This document shows, piece by piece, positions 27,275 through 35,454 of a DNA stretch of 64,000 bases. The DNA lies in the NCBI RefSeq assembly GCF_001598455.1, contig NZ_BCYZ01000008.1, positions 42,612 to 106,611 of the forward strand, given 5' to 3'. Source of the stretch: Sphingomonas pruni NBRC 15498. GTDB taxonomy: Bacteria > Pseudomonadota > Alphaproteobacteria > Sphingomonadales > Sphingomonadaceae. Each line of letters opens with the position of its first letter. Position 1 is the stretch's first letter. A program made the translations under genes and the position numbers. The notes beneath the pieces were generated by a model. That model was not told where the DNA came from. It did not search any database and saw only the letters and a program-made list of their open reading frames with translations.

Positions 27275-27427
27275 GATCGCACTTCCTAAGGCGTCTACCC
27301 GTAACCGGCAACGCCGGCAAAAAGTGCCCCGCGCCAAACCACATTCACCAATTGAGCGATTGTCGCTGGCTATGCCGCTCGGCTAAGGGACCGACTTCTT
27401 TCGCCACGACGGGGCCCCAAACTCGTA

Positions 27428-28714
27428 ATGCATAGTGCGCTCGGCTTGTTGAAGGAGCGCCGGTTCCTGCCGCTGTTCGTCACGCAGTTCCTCGGTGCCT
27501 TCAACGACAATCTGTTCAAACAGGCGATGGTCATCGTCGTGGTTTATCAGATCTATAACAACCCACAGTACGAACAGAGCTTCACCGCGCTGGCCACCGC
27601 GATCAGCATCATACCCTTCTTTCTGCTGTCCGCGCTGGCCGGTCAGCTCGCCGACGCCAACGACAAGAGCAAGATCATCCGCATCGTCAAGACCGCGGAA
27701 ATCGTCATCATGGCGGTCGGCGGCGCCGGGCTGCTGCTCGCCAAAGCGGGCTATACCACGATCGGCATGGCATCGATGCTGACCGCGGTGCTGGCGCTCG
27801 GCATCCATTCGACCTTTTTCGGTCCGATCAAATACGCGATCCTGCCGCAGCATCTCGACGAGGATGAGGTGCTGGGCGGCACCGGGCTGGTCGAATCGGC
27901 GACCTATCTGGCGATCCTGCTCGGCACCGTGCTCGCCGGCTTCATGAAGGTGGAGCATGCCGTCATCGGGACATTGGTGGTCGCAGGGATCGGCTGGTTC
28001 GCCGGGCGGCGGGTCCCCCCTGCCCCGCGCGTCGGCCCCGAGCTGAAGATCAATTACAACCCCTTCACCGCCTCGTGGCGGCTGATCAGCGGGACGATGC
28101 ACATCCCTCGGCTGTTCCTGGCGATCTGCGCGATCAGCTTCTTCTGGACGATGGGCGCGGTGCTGATCATCATCTTCACGCCGCTGGCCAAGAACGTGCT
28201 GACCGCGGACAAGCACGTCGCCACCTTGCTGACCGCTCTATTCTCGATCGGCATCGCGATCGGATCGGTCGCGATCAACTCGCTGCTCAAGGGCCACACC
28301 TCGGCCAAATACGGCCCCGCCTCGGTGCTGATCATGGGCGCGTTCGTCGTCCTGTTCTCGATCCTGTGCAAGACGTGGCCGCCCGCGGTCGGCCATTATT
28401 ACGGCTGGCTGGAATTCATCGCGATGCCGCGCGCGCTGCTGGTGATCGGCGCCCTGATGGGGATCGCGGTCTTCGGCGGGATGTTCGTCGTGCCGCTCTA
28501 CGCCTTCCTGACGACGACGGTGACCAAGGACGAGACGTCGCGGACGGTCGCCGCCAACAATGTCGTCAATTCGGGTTCGATGGCGATCGGCGCGGCGATG
28601 GTCACCGCGCTGTCGCATGCCGGGGTGACCCCGACCAACATGCTGTTCGTCGTCGCTGCCATGTGTCCGATATCGGCGTGGCTCGCGCAGAAACTGCACA
28701 AGGCCTGCGACTAG
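27428..28714 (+). CDS. MFS transporter, LplT/Aas-like lysophospholipid transporter family
   Basis: This 428-residue protein has 12 predicted helices. The N-terminal block FLPLFVTQFLGAFNDNLFKQ is characteristic of LplT and of the transporter domain of Aas. FGPIKYAILPQHLDEDEVLGG is another shared block. LplT flips lysophospholipids across the inner membrane for reacylation. No acyltransferase domain is fused here, so the partner would be encoded elsewhere. It is divergent from pgsA, another phospholipid gene, which fits the role. Confidence 0.85.
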   Translation: MHSALGLLKERRFLPLFVTQFLGAFNDNLFKQAMVIVVVYQIYNNPQYEQSFTALATAISIIPFFLLSALAGQLADANDKSKIIRIVKTAEIVIMAVGGAGLLLAKAGYTTIGMASMLTAVLALGIHSTFFGPIKYAILPQHLDEDEVLGGTGLVESATYLAILLGTVLAGFMKVEHAVIGTLVVAGIGWFAGRRVPPAPRVGPELKINYNPFTASWRLISGTMHIPRLFLAICAISFFWTMGAVLIIIFTPLAKNVLTADKHVATLLTALFSIGIAIGSVAINSLLKGHTSAKYGPASVLIMGAFVVLFSILCKTWPPAVGHYYGWLEFIAMPRALLVIGALMGIAVFGGMFVVPLYAFLTTTVTKDETSRTVAANNVVNSGSMAIGAAMVTALSHAGVTPTNMLFVVAAMCPISAWLAQKLHKACD

Positions 28715-28742
28715 CGGACAGCCTTCCGCTCGGCGGAGCGGG

Positions 28743-28907
28743 TCAGAGAATGAGCGTGTAGATGCAGATGAAGAAGGCGGTGAAGCTCATCACAAAGAGC
28801 CTCAGGTCGCCATCTTCACTCCTTCGCGGCAACGCATCGTCAAGCCCGAGCCGGCGGCGGAAAGGGTGGCTGGCCCCCCGTGGGGCGAATTCGAGATACC
28901 CTGGCAT
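28743..28907 (-). CDS. 54-residue protein with C-terminal membrane helix
   Basis: The ATG at 28907 opens 54 codons ending in TGA at 28743. The N-terminal half is basic and polar (RRRLGLDDALPRRSEDGDL). The C-terminal 17 residues form one hydrophobic helix (VMSFTAFFICIYTLIL), giving a tail-anchored layout. This split is unlikely by chance in a GC-rich frame. No strong Shine-Dalgarno site is seen. It is convergent with the MFS gene. The function is unknown, and conservation in other genomes would be the test. Confidence 0.55.
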   Translation of the reverse strand: MPGYLEFAPRGASHPFRRRLGLDDALPRRSEDGDLRLFVMSFTAFFICIYTLIL

Positions 28908-29159
28908 AGCCAGTAGTTAACGCGCTGTTTACGATTTCGACCATCGTTAACATTGGTTAATTTCCGTCCCCGAATGGGACGGTTGCAGCGGCATCGGGTA
29001 GCGGTGCCGGACGTGCTTTCATCAGATCATGCGCCTGCCGATCATCACCCCTTTCCATGGCCTCGACGATCCGTAGATGATCGTCGACAGCGCATTCTGC
29101 GCCCTAGCTCGCCGGCTCCCCTTGGCCCGAACCCGTCACCCGTATCGAAGGACAATCGC

Positions 29160-29513
29160 ATGACCGAGATCAAACGCTGGCACCCGACCGCGCGCATGAA
29201 CCAGATGGTGGCGTTTAACGGCCTGATCTTCACCGCCGGCCAGGTCGCCGAGGAGAATGCCGGCGAGAGCGTGGCGGACCAGACCGCCGAGATCCTGCGC
29301 ACGATCGACAGCCTGCTCGCCGAGGCCGGCAGCGACAAGAGCCGCATCCTGAGCGCGACCATCTATCTGGCCGACATCGCCGGCTTCGCCGAGATGAATA
29401 CGGTGTGGGACGCCTGGGTCGCGCCCGACGCCAAACCGGCACGCGCGACGGTAGAGGCGCGGCTGGCCGGGCCGGAATATGCGGTGGAGATCAGTGTGAT
29501 CGCGGCGGGGTGA
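29160..29513 (+). CDS. RidA family protein (YjgF/YER057c/UK114)
   Basis: RidA-type enzymes hydrolyse reactive imine/enamine intermediates released by PLP enzymes. The ATG at 29160 gives 117 residues, the usual length. The long upstream frame from 28953 is not supported. Landmarks are NGLIFTAGQVAEE, ILSATIYLADIAGFAEMNTVWDAW and RATVEARLAGPEYAVEISVIA. The arginine that binds the substrate carboxylate in RidA is usually in an RxxVE segment, matched by RATVEA. The C-terminus lacks extra domains. Confidence 0.88.
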   Translation: MTEIKRWHPTARMNQMVAFNGLIFTAGQVAEENAGESVADQTAEILRTIDSLLAEAGSDKSRILSATIYLADIAGFAEMNTVWDAWVAPDAKPARATVEARLAGPEYAVEISVIAAG

Positions 29514-29546
29514 GCCGGGGCTTGGCCAGCAAGTTGTCAATGTTGC

Positions 29547-30302
29547 TCAGCGCGATCGTGCAGTGCTTTTGGGGTCGACCACCTTGTCGCGTTCGTAAGC
29601 AAGCACGCCCGGGATGGGAAAAAGCCTGTCGATGACGACACCGAATGAGTTCGGCATTTTGTCCATCGCGTGAAGGACGGCTGGCTCCACGGGCAACCCT
29701 TGCAGCCGCCCGGCTGGCCGCAGAGGAGTCGCGGGCGGGATCAGGACGAACGGCAGGATACCGGCGGGATTGGCTGGCGGTGCGGGCACGTCCCAGTCAT
29801 CGGGCATCCGGATGCGGCCGAGATCGGTCACCTTGCCGGCGGCCGCCTCAAACTTGACGGTCCCCATACAAAAGCAGGTATCCATGTCGCCTGGACCCTC
29901 CTGCCACATATGGCCGTACAGAACGTAGGTGCCCGGCTTGACCGCGATCAGATAGACATATTGCCCGTCTTGCTTGTCGAATATCTTGCCGATCTGCGTG
30001 TTGACGGAGAACCGGGCTTCAAGCGGGTCGAATTCGAAATCGTTGCCCTTGGGCTTTTTCTTCTTGTAGTCGTCGAACGCTGCTCTGCGGTCCTGATCAT
30101 ATTGGGCGATCTCCTCGTTCGACGGAAGGCGCTCGAACCGGAATTCGCTTTTCTGAAGGATGCGAAAGGCGATGTATGCCTTGGTCGGATCGATGGTGAC
30201 GGGACCGTTGCCGGTGACATGTTCGGCATAATCGACCGCGACTGCCGACTTGCAGATGAGCGGCAGAAGCAGAAGGGCAAGAGCCGCTTGCAATAAGCGC
30301 AT
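29547..30302 (-). CDS. secreted hypothetical protein
   Basis: This 251-residue protein starts at the ATG at 30302, sharing one base with the stop of the preceding gene (TGATG). A GTG one codon upstream is less likely. Residues 1-22 form a signal peptide (LLQAALALLLLPLICKSAVA). The middle part is beta-rich, with YVYLIAVKPGTYVLYGHMW and MDTCFCMGTVKFE. This looks like a small exported beta-sandwich domain, but I cannot name a family. It is coupled to 30302-30895. Confidence 0.72.
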   Translation of the reverse strand: MRLLQAALALLLLPLICKSAVAVDYAEHVTGNGPVTIDPTKAYIAFRILQKSEFRFERLPSNEEIAQYDQDRRAAFDDYKKKKPKGNDFEFDPLEARFSVNTQIGKIFDKQDGQYVYLIAVKPGTYVLYGHMWQEGPGDMDTCFCMGTVKFEAAAGKVTDLGRIRMPDDWDVPAPPANPAGILPFVLIPPATPLRPAGRLQGLPVEPAVLHAMDKMPNSFGVVIDRLFPIPGVLAYERDKVVDPKSTARSR

Positions 30303-30895
30303 CACTTCAGCTCCGTCTTGAGGGGGCGCGGGCCAGAAGCGATCTTCGCTTGCTGCATCAGCATCTTCTGGCGGTCGGCTTCGGCCGGTGCCGTGGCCGC
30401 GTCATCGAAATTGAAGGATTGCCAGATCGCCTGCGGCAAGCCGTAGCGCTGATAGCCTTTATAGCCCATGCACACGCGCATGTTCGTGCGCCGCGCCTTG
30501 CGCCTTTCAGGCACGCCGAACATCTTGTCGGCCCAGCGCGCGCCGATCGCTTCGAAAACGGGGCCAATAGGCGAGTTCTTGACCAGTGGATCGTCTGGAT
30601 CGGGCTTGATGCGGTATGCCAGGCCCCTGGCATATCCGTCGCACTCCTGGAGGTCCGACAACGCTTCGGCGAAAGTCGTGCCATCGCGGTGATAGTAGAA
30701 ATATTTGTCATAGGCCTTCACCATCTCGGGCTGCTCATCGAAGGCGAGCGAGGGCACGGCCACTGTGTCGGCGCTGATCGCCGGTGTGGGGGGAGCGGAT
30801 TGAGCCCGGCTGGCATGTCCGGTGATGGTCAGCAACACAACAGCGGCAATCCGCCCCTGCGTCCCAAATCGCGTCACAATTTTCCCCCGCCCCAA
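30302..30895 (-). CDS. secreted hypothetical protein
   Basis: This 197-residue protein has a signal-peptide-like segment (IAAVVLLTITGHASRAQ) after a basic N-terminus. The mature part begins with a YDKYFYYHRDGTTFAEALSDLQEC block, split here by its conserved aromatic and DG residues. It later contains RTNMRVCMGYKGYQRYGL, so two cysteines may pair. The first block resembles the gene at 1-237. It is the upstream member of a coupled pair with 29547-30302. The function is unknown. Confidence 0.72.
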   Translation of the reverse strand: MGRGKIVTRFGTQGRIAAVVLLTITGHASRAQSAPPTPAISADTVAVPSLAFDEQPEMVKAYDKYFYYHRDGTTFAEALSDLQECDGYARGLAYRIKPDPDDPLVKNSPIGPVFEAIGARWADKMFGVPERRKARRTNMRVCMGYKGYQRYGLPQAIWQSFNFDDAATAPAEADRQKMLMQQAKIASGPRPLKTELK

Positions 30896-30952
30896 CGCAG
30901 TATCTCTGGAGCATAGGAGCGCGATATGATGATTTCACCCAAAATTTCGACG

Positions 30953-31015
30953 TTACGGTGATGGGTGCAATACGGCCAAATTTGAGTTTAGGGATTTATA
31001 CACCCGTCACCGTAA
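30953..31015. repeat. palindromic element, left copy
   Basis: TTACGGTGATGGGTG (30953-30967) and CACCCGTCACCGTAA (31001-31015) pair at 14 of 15 positions around a 33-base AT-rich spacer. The right part, 30986-31017, recurs with three mismatches in 32 bases at 31723-31754, in the same orientation. Confidence 0.75.
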
Positions 31016-31116
31016 TTTCGAACTGTGATAACTGGTGGAAAGTGGGCATTGGCTGCACGGAATCTAGACCTGCCCTGAGGACGGCTGCACGATCGGAAGT
31101 GGAGCAGAACCACCCA

Positions 31117-31563
31117 ATGATGTTACGCGTTCTAGCCCGTATTCTCGCTTTGTGCGTCGCTGCGTCTTTGGCGCTGGTCGGCTCGTGTCACTGGCAACGG
31201 GCAGCCGAACAAGAGGGATTTCGCCGGTCCCTACCACCAGAATATCGAGACGGGCAATTTATCAAGTATGATGTCTGCGACCGTCTTTCTGGCGGTGTAA
31301 GCTACATTTTTAAGCTCTCACAAGACGCCTCAGATCGCCTTCGAAACAAAGAGAAGGATGGTAATCTTGCGTCACTCGGGCAAAAAGCGAAGTGGAACTA
31401 CGATGGTATGACGGGTCTGATGTGTTTACGAGATGTCAGTGACTACAGACTGGTAGAATATTTTAACAATTCCAATGCCTACGGACGAAAGATTGGAAGC
31501 AGGCATGTTGATTATTTCATCCCCAGCGAAGGTATTGTCGTTGGCGGCAGCGACCCACGTTGA
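31117..31563 (+). CDS. putative lipoprotein in a lower-GC segment
   Basis: The ATG at 31117 (or the next codon) gives 148 residues. The N-terminus is a lipoprotein signal: LARILALCVAASLALVGSC, with a lipobox LVGSC ending in the cysteine to be lipidated. The rest is polar with no recognised domain, although MTGLMCLRDVSDYRLVEYF looks like a folded core. Base composition is clearly more AT-rich than its neighbours and the gene lies between two copies of a palindromic element. Both facts suggest recent acquisition. The frame is open upstream to 30958, but that part runs through the palindrome. Confidence 0.6.
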   Translation: MMLRVLARILALCVAASLALVGSCHWQRAAEQEGFRRSLPPEYRDGQFIKYDVCDRLSGGVSYIFKLSQDASDRLRNKEKDGNLASLGQKAKWNYDGMTGLMCLRDVSDYRLVEYFNNSNAYGRKIGSRHVDYFIPSEGIVVGGSDPR

Positions 31564-31579
31564 ACCGTTGTCACGCCGC

Positions 31580-31675
31580 TATTATGGCGAATTGCGACAT
31601 TGAATTTTTCCGGGATCGTCTGGAATTCGGGGCGCCAGTTCCAAGGCACGAGTTCGCCCCAGCGCGCGGCAGTAT
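31580..31675 (-). pseudogene. possible IS66-type transposase C-terminal remnant
   Basis: On the minus strand a short open stretch encodes ARWGELVPWNWRPEFQTIPE. The ELxPWNW core recalls the extreme C-terminus of IS66-family TnpC proteins. No other transposase part or terminal repeat is seen. The right palindromic element begins at 31675. This is a weak call based on one motif. Confidence 0.25.
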
Positions 31676-31754
31676 TACGGTGACATGTGTTGCGGCGACA
31701 GGTACAAAAACATCGAATTAGTGTTTAGGGATTTATGCACCCGTTACGGTAATT
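31675..31754. repeat. palindromic element, right copy
   Basis: TTACGGTGACATGTG at the left and CACCCGTTACGGTAA at the right form a diverged version of the palindrome at 30953-31015. The right 32 bases (31723-31754) match 30986-31017 with three mismatches. A separate hairpin GGGCTCCTGC-TTTC-GCAGGAGCCC follows at 31786. Confidence 0.7.
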
Positions 31755-31785
31755 GAGAGTTATCTAGCACGATGCTTGCTGTTCT

Positions 31786-31809
31786 GGGCTCCTGCTTTCG
31801 CAGGAGCCC
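31786..31809. terminator. hairpin downstream of LysR gene / lipoprotein cassette
   Basis: A perfect ten-base stem, GGGCTCCTGC with GCAGGAGCCC around TTTC. There is no clear T run on either side. It lies between the lipoprotein cassette and the LysR stop codon and could stop transcription from either side. Confidence 0.45.
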
Positions 31810-31862
31810 GATTCAGATTGAATGGGGCACACCCTAGCCCCGCCCCGCTCTCGTCCGCGCGG

Positions 31863-32786
31863 TCATTCGCCCGTCCCGCGCGTCGCGCCGCTGGCAGGAC
31901 CTTTCGGAAAGCCGGCGGCGAGATGATCGATCAGCGCGCGTACGGCCGGCGGCAGGCCGCGGCGGGTTGTGAAGACCAGATGCACGATCCCCTGAACGCC
32001 GCGCCATTCGGGTAACACGCGGACCAGGCGCCCCGCCTTCAGCGCTTCGTTACAGACATGATCGGGCAGGATTGCGACCCCCAGCCCGTCGATCGCCGCA
32101 TTGCGCACCGCCGCCATGTCCTCACACCCCAGGCGCGGCTCGATGCGCAGCAGGTGCGTTCGCCCGGCTTCGGACTCCAGATGCCATTCGAGATCGTCGG
32201 CCGTATCGTTGGTCGCGAGCGCGGGGATTTGGGCGAGGTGCTCGATCGTCTCTATCCGGTTGGCGAGGTGCGGACTGCCGACCAGGATGCGGGTCGATCT
32301 GCCCAGCGAGCGCATCGTCAGCGCCGCGTCGCTGGTCAGGCTGACGCGGACGCGGAGCGCGAGATCGACGCGCTCCGCAATCAGATCGACCGGGCGATCG
32401 GTCGCCACCAGTTGAAGCCGGACCTTCGGATAGCGCAGCAGGAAGGACGAGATCAGCCCGGAGATCGGCTCGATCATGCCGGTAGGGCAGCTGAAGCGGA
32501 TGCGGCCGTGCGGCTCGGCCTGGGCCTGCATCACCAATGCCTCCGCCTGCTCGGCCTCGGCCAGGATCGCGCGGCAACGCTCGTAAAATGCCTGGCCGGT
32601 ATCGGTGACGCGGAAACGCCGGCTCGACCGCTCTATCAGGCGCAGGCCAAGCCGCTGCTCGAGCCCGGCGACGCGGCGGCTGAGTTTCGACTTGGGCTCG
32701 CGCAGCGCCCTCCCCGCCGCGGCGAAGCCGCCATGCGCGACCACTTCCGCGAAATAGGCATAATCGTTGAGATCGATCCGCATCAT
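31863..32786 (-). CDS. LysR-family transcriptional regulator
   Basis: This 307-residue protein has the LysR helix-turn-helix at the N-terminus (LNDYAYFAEVVAHGGFAAAGRALREPKSKLSRRVAGLE). The substrate-binding fold follows from about residue 90 (HGRIRFSCPTGMIEP). The DY-YFxEVVxHGGFAAAGRAL start is typical of the AaeR/PtxR-like group that often controls a divergent oxidoreductase. It is divergent from the SDR gene at 32898 with 111 bases between, so regulation of that gene is likely. Confidence 0.9.
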   Translation of the reverse strand: MMRIDLNDYAYFAEVVAHGGFAAAGRALREPKSKLSRRVAGLEQRLGLRLIERSSRRFRVTDTGQAFYERCRAILAEAEQAEALVMQAQAEPHGRIRFSCPTGMIEPISGLISSFLLRYPKVRLQLVATDRPVDLIAERVDLALRVRVSLTSDAALTMRSLGRSTRILVGSPHLANRIETIEHLAQIPALATNDTADDLEWHLESEAGRTHLLRIEPRLGCEDMAAVRNAAIDGLGVAILPDHVCNEALKAGRLVRVLPEWRGVQGIVHLVFTTRRGLPPAVRALIDHLAAGFPKGPASGATRGTGE

Positions 32787-32897
32787 CGTTCCTCCAATGG
32801 AACGCTAAGTGCCATATTCGCCGACTACACGCACCATCGTTCACGCCGCATCTAAAGCGGGCAGCGGCGCTGTGCCGCAGAGAGAAGGAAACGGACG

Positions 32898-33650
32898 ATG
32901 GCAAACAGATTTCAGGACAAGGTGGTGGTGGTGACCGGCGGCACGAGCGGCATCGGCCTGGCGACGGCAAAGGCGTTCGCGGCCGAGGGGGCGTCGGTGT
33001 TCGTCACCGGGCGCCGGCAGGATGCGCTGGACGCGGCGGTGAAAGCGATCGGCGGCCGGGTGACCGGTGTGCGCGGCGACATGGCGCAGCTGGCCGATAT
33101 CGACCGCCTGTATGACGCGGTCCAGCAGCAGCACGCGCAGATCGACGTGGTGTTCGCCAATGCCGGCGGCGGCGAGATGGCGCCGCTGGGCGCGATCTCC
33201 GAGGAGCATTACGAGAAGACCTTTGCCACCAATGTGAAGGGCGTGCTGTTCACGGTGCAGAAGGCGTTGCCGCTGTTGAAGGACGGGGCGTCGGTGGTCC
33301 TGACCAGCTCGACCACCAGCATTTCGGGCACGCCGGCGTTCAGCGTCTATTCGGCGACCAAGGCGGCGATCCGCAACTTCGCCCGCAACTGGATCCTCGA
33401 CCTCAAGGACCGGCGCATCCGGGTGAACGCGGTGAGCCCGGGCGTCACCGACACGGCCGGGCTGAACGAGCTGTTCGGTGGCGGCGAGCAGGCCGAGGGG
33501 ACGAAGGACTATCTGGCGAGCCTGATCCCCGCCGGCCGCGTCGGCCAGCCCGAGGAGATCGCCAAGGCGGTGCTGTTCCTCGCCTCCGACGATGCCAGTT
33601 TCGTCAACGGCGTCGAGCTGTTCGTCGATGGCGGCCAGGCACAGATCTGA
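32898..33650 (+). CDS. short-chain dehydrogenase/reductase (classical SDR)
   Basis: This 250-residue NAD(P)-dependent oxidoreductase has the cofactor motif TGGTSGIG (TGxxxGxG) near residue 14, NAG in VFANAGGGEMAP, and the catalytic YxxxK in YSATKAAIRNFARNW with an upstream serine (TSSTT). Arg in VTGRR after beta-2 suggests NADPH preference. The substrate is unknown. It follows a divergent LysR gene and precedes a SnoaL-like gene at 33705 on the same strand. Confidence 0.92.
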   Translation: MANRFQDKVVVVTGGTSGIGLATAKAFAAEGASVFVTGRRQDALDAAVKAIGGRVTGVRGDMAQLADIDRLYDAVQQQHAQIDVVFANAGGGEMAPLGAISEEHYEKTFATNVKGVLFTVQKALPLLKDGASVVLTSSTTSISGTPAFSVYSATKAAIRNFARNWILDLKDRRIRVNAVSPGVTDTAGLNELFGGGEQAEGTKDYLASLIPAGRVGQPEEIAKAVLFLASDDASFVNGVELFVDGGQAQI

Positions 33651-33704
33651 CGAAGGGATTCCCCCGGGGCGCGGCTCCGGGGGAGTCTAAAGACGGAGGG
33701 AACG

Positions 33705-34118
33705 ATGATAGCGAACGCTGAATCCGCGGACCGCGTCCGCGAGCTGTTGCTGCGCAATCTCCAGGAGGTGTTCGGCGAACGCGATGGCGAGCGCCGCCGC
33801 GCCGCGATCGACGAGCTCTGGGCGGAGGACGGCGTACTCTATGCGCCGACCGGGCCGATCACCGGCCATGCCGCGATCGCCGAGTTCGCAGGCGTGCTGC
33901 GCGCGACGCATCCCGACTTCGCTTATGTGCCGGGCAGACCGCAGGTGCTGCACGATGCCGGGCGGCTCGGCTGGGGATCGGGGCCGCGCGGCGCGGCGCC
34001 GGCCTATACCGGCTGGGACGTCATCTTGGTCCGCGACGGCCTGATCGCCGCGCTTTATGTCTTCCTCGACGAAGGGTCGGCGGAAGCACAGCGCATGCGC
34101 GACACGCGCCATAGGTAG
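33705..34118 (+). CDS. SnoaL-like / NTF2-fold protein
   Basis: This 137-residue protein starts after GGAGGGAACG. It has the NTF2-like layout of an N-terminal helix (RVRELLLRNLQEVFGERDGE), then AAIDELWAEDGVLYAPTGPITGHAAI, which is typical of SnoaL-like polyketide cyclase or isomerase relatives. The final strands end in YTGWDVILVRDGLIAALYVFLDEG. The activity is unknown. It is probably cotranscribed with the SDR gene 54 bases upstream. Confidence 0.85.
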   Translation: MIANAESADRVRELLLRNLQEVFGERDGERRRAAIDELWAEDGVLYAPTGPITGHAAIAEFAGVLRATHPDFAYVPGRPQVLHDAGRLGWGSGPRGAAPAYTGWDVILVRDGLIAALYVFLDEGSAEAQRMRDTRHR

Positions 34119-34154
34119 CGGGATCGGCGCCGCCGCCTGCCCGGCACGGTTTCT

Positions 34155-34898
34155 TCAGTCGACGAGATGCAAATAGCGCCCGTCGAATCCGCCCACCGCT
34201 TTCAGCCTGTCCAAGTCTGGAATCACCACCAGCCCGCCGGTGAGACGCTCGATACATCCCTCTGCCCGCAATGCCTTCAGCGTGCGATTGACATGCACCG
34301 GCGTCAGGCCGGTGGCATCGGCGATATGGTCCTGCGTGAGCGGCAGGGGCACGCGCGCGAGATCATAACCCTGCGCATCCAGGCGTACGGCAATTTCCGA
34401 AAACAGGTGCGCGATGCGCGCGCGCGCGTCGCGACGCCCGACATTGAGCGTCCACTCGCGAAAAATCGACGAATCCACCAATAGCGATCGGATCACCGTC
34501 TCGGCGATGGCCGGCCGCCGCGCCATCAATTGGCGAAGGTCCGATTGATAGACGCGCGCGACAACGGTTTCGCGAATGGTCTGCAGGCTGTCATCGGCGA
34601 CCGGCAGATAGAGGCGGTCGAAGTCGATCGGGTCGCCCGGCACATAAATCGCCATGATCTGGCGATCACCGCTTTCGGTCAGGCGAAAGCGGTGCACATA
34701 GCCCGACACGAGGATCATGCAGCTAGTCGTGGGGTCTCCTTCACGAACGGGCTGGGAATTCGGCAATTGTTTCGATAGTTTAAACGGCAAGGCCTTGAAC
34801 AATTCGGCATCGCCATCGGACAGCGGAGAATGCAACCGAAGGCGCCGGACGCACGTTTCCAGCGGAGATGTATCGCAAGCTCGTTCGGTCTTCGTCAT
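34155..34898 (-). CDS. Crp/Fnr-family transcriptional regulator
   Basis: This 247-residue protein has a cyclic-nucleotide-binding-type sensor domain (about 30-150; FxxxxQLPNSQPVREGDPTTSCMILVSG block) and a C-terminal winged helix with LTQDHIADATGLTPVHVNRTLKALR. Cysteines for an Fe-S cluster of true FNR type are not present in the right pattern, and the ligand is unknown. The palindrome at 34945-34961 lies upstream and could be its autoregulatory site. It is divergent from DUF6894. Confidence 0.9.
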   Translation of the reverse strand: MTKTERACDTSPLETCVRRLRLHSPLSDGDAELFKALPFKLSKQLPNSQPVREGDPTTSCMILVSGYVHRFRLTESGDRQIMAIYVPGDPIDFDRLYLPVADDSLQTIRETVVARVYQSDLRQLMARRPAIAETVIRSLLVDSSIFREWTLNVGRRDARARIAHLFSEIAVRLDAQGYDLARVPLPLTQDHIADATGLTPVHVNRTLKALRAEGCIERLTGGLVVIPDLDRLKAVGGFDGRYLHLVD

Positions 34899-34944
34899 GC
34901 GTTCGGCCTAATGACGCTAGTTGTCGCGACCACGCTTTAGATTA

Positions 34945-34961
34945 GATAGTTCTCAACTATC
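34945..34961. promoter_or_regulatory. perfect palindrome upstream of Crp/Fnr gene
   Basis: GATAGTT-CTC-AACTATC has seven-base arms, all matched. It lies 47 bases upstream of the Crp/Fnr start codon and 50 bases before the DUF6894 start. Binding by the adjacent regulator is inferred. The sequence is unlike the TGTGA consensus of Crp. Confidence 0.5.
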
Positions 34962-35010
34962 ATAGATCAGCATGCGCCGGAAATGATGGGGCGCCTATTC
35001 GGAAAGGTAC

Positions 35011-35262
35011 GTGGTGAGGTACTATTTCCACCTACGCGATGGCGTCGAACGCCTGCTCGACCCGCAAGGCGCGGACGTCGACGACCCGGCGCAGCTGGCG
35101 CGCATGGCATTGAAGGAAGCGCGGGCCGTGGTCGCGCAGGAAGCGCTGGAGGGGGAGATCAACCTGCGGCAACGGATCGAGATCGAGGACGAAGGCGGCA
35201 ACCTGATCCACTCGTTGAGTTTCGCGGATGCCGTTCGAATAGTGCCGGACCAGGATCGATAG
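35011..35262 (+). CDS. DUF6894 family protein
   Basis: This 83-residue protein starts RYYFHLRDGVERLLDPQGAD and continues with the helix ALKEARAVVAQEAL, a pattern seen in many alphaproteobacterial small proteins now grouped as DUF6894. Start is at tandem GTG codons (35011 or 35014) with GGAAAGG just before. It is divergent from the Crp/Fnr regulator. The function is unknown. Confidence 0.75.
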   Translation: MVRYYFHLRDGVERLLDPQGADVDDPAQLARMALKEARAVVAQEALEGEINLRQRIEIEDEGGNLIHSLSFADAVRIVPDQDR

Positions 35263-35454
35263 TTTCAACGGCTGCAATAGCCGTCGATGCCGATCGGGCG
35301 TTGCCGATTTCAGCGCGACGCCGCGGCCGAACGAGGGGGAGGCCCGGCCGCGACCAATGAGCGATGACCCGGAAACGGTGCCGCCGCATTAGCTTGAATT
35401 AGAAATGACCCATCCAGCATAGGTTAGACCTGGGCGAGCAGGATGCCCGCCGAC

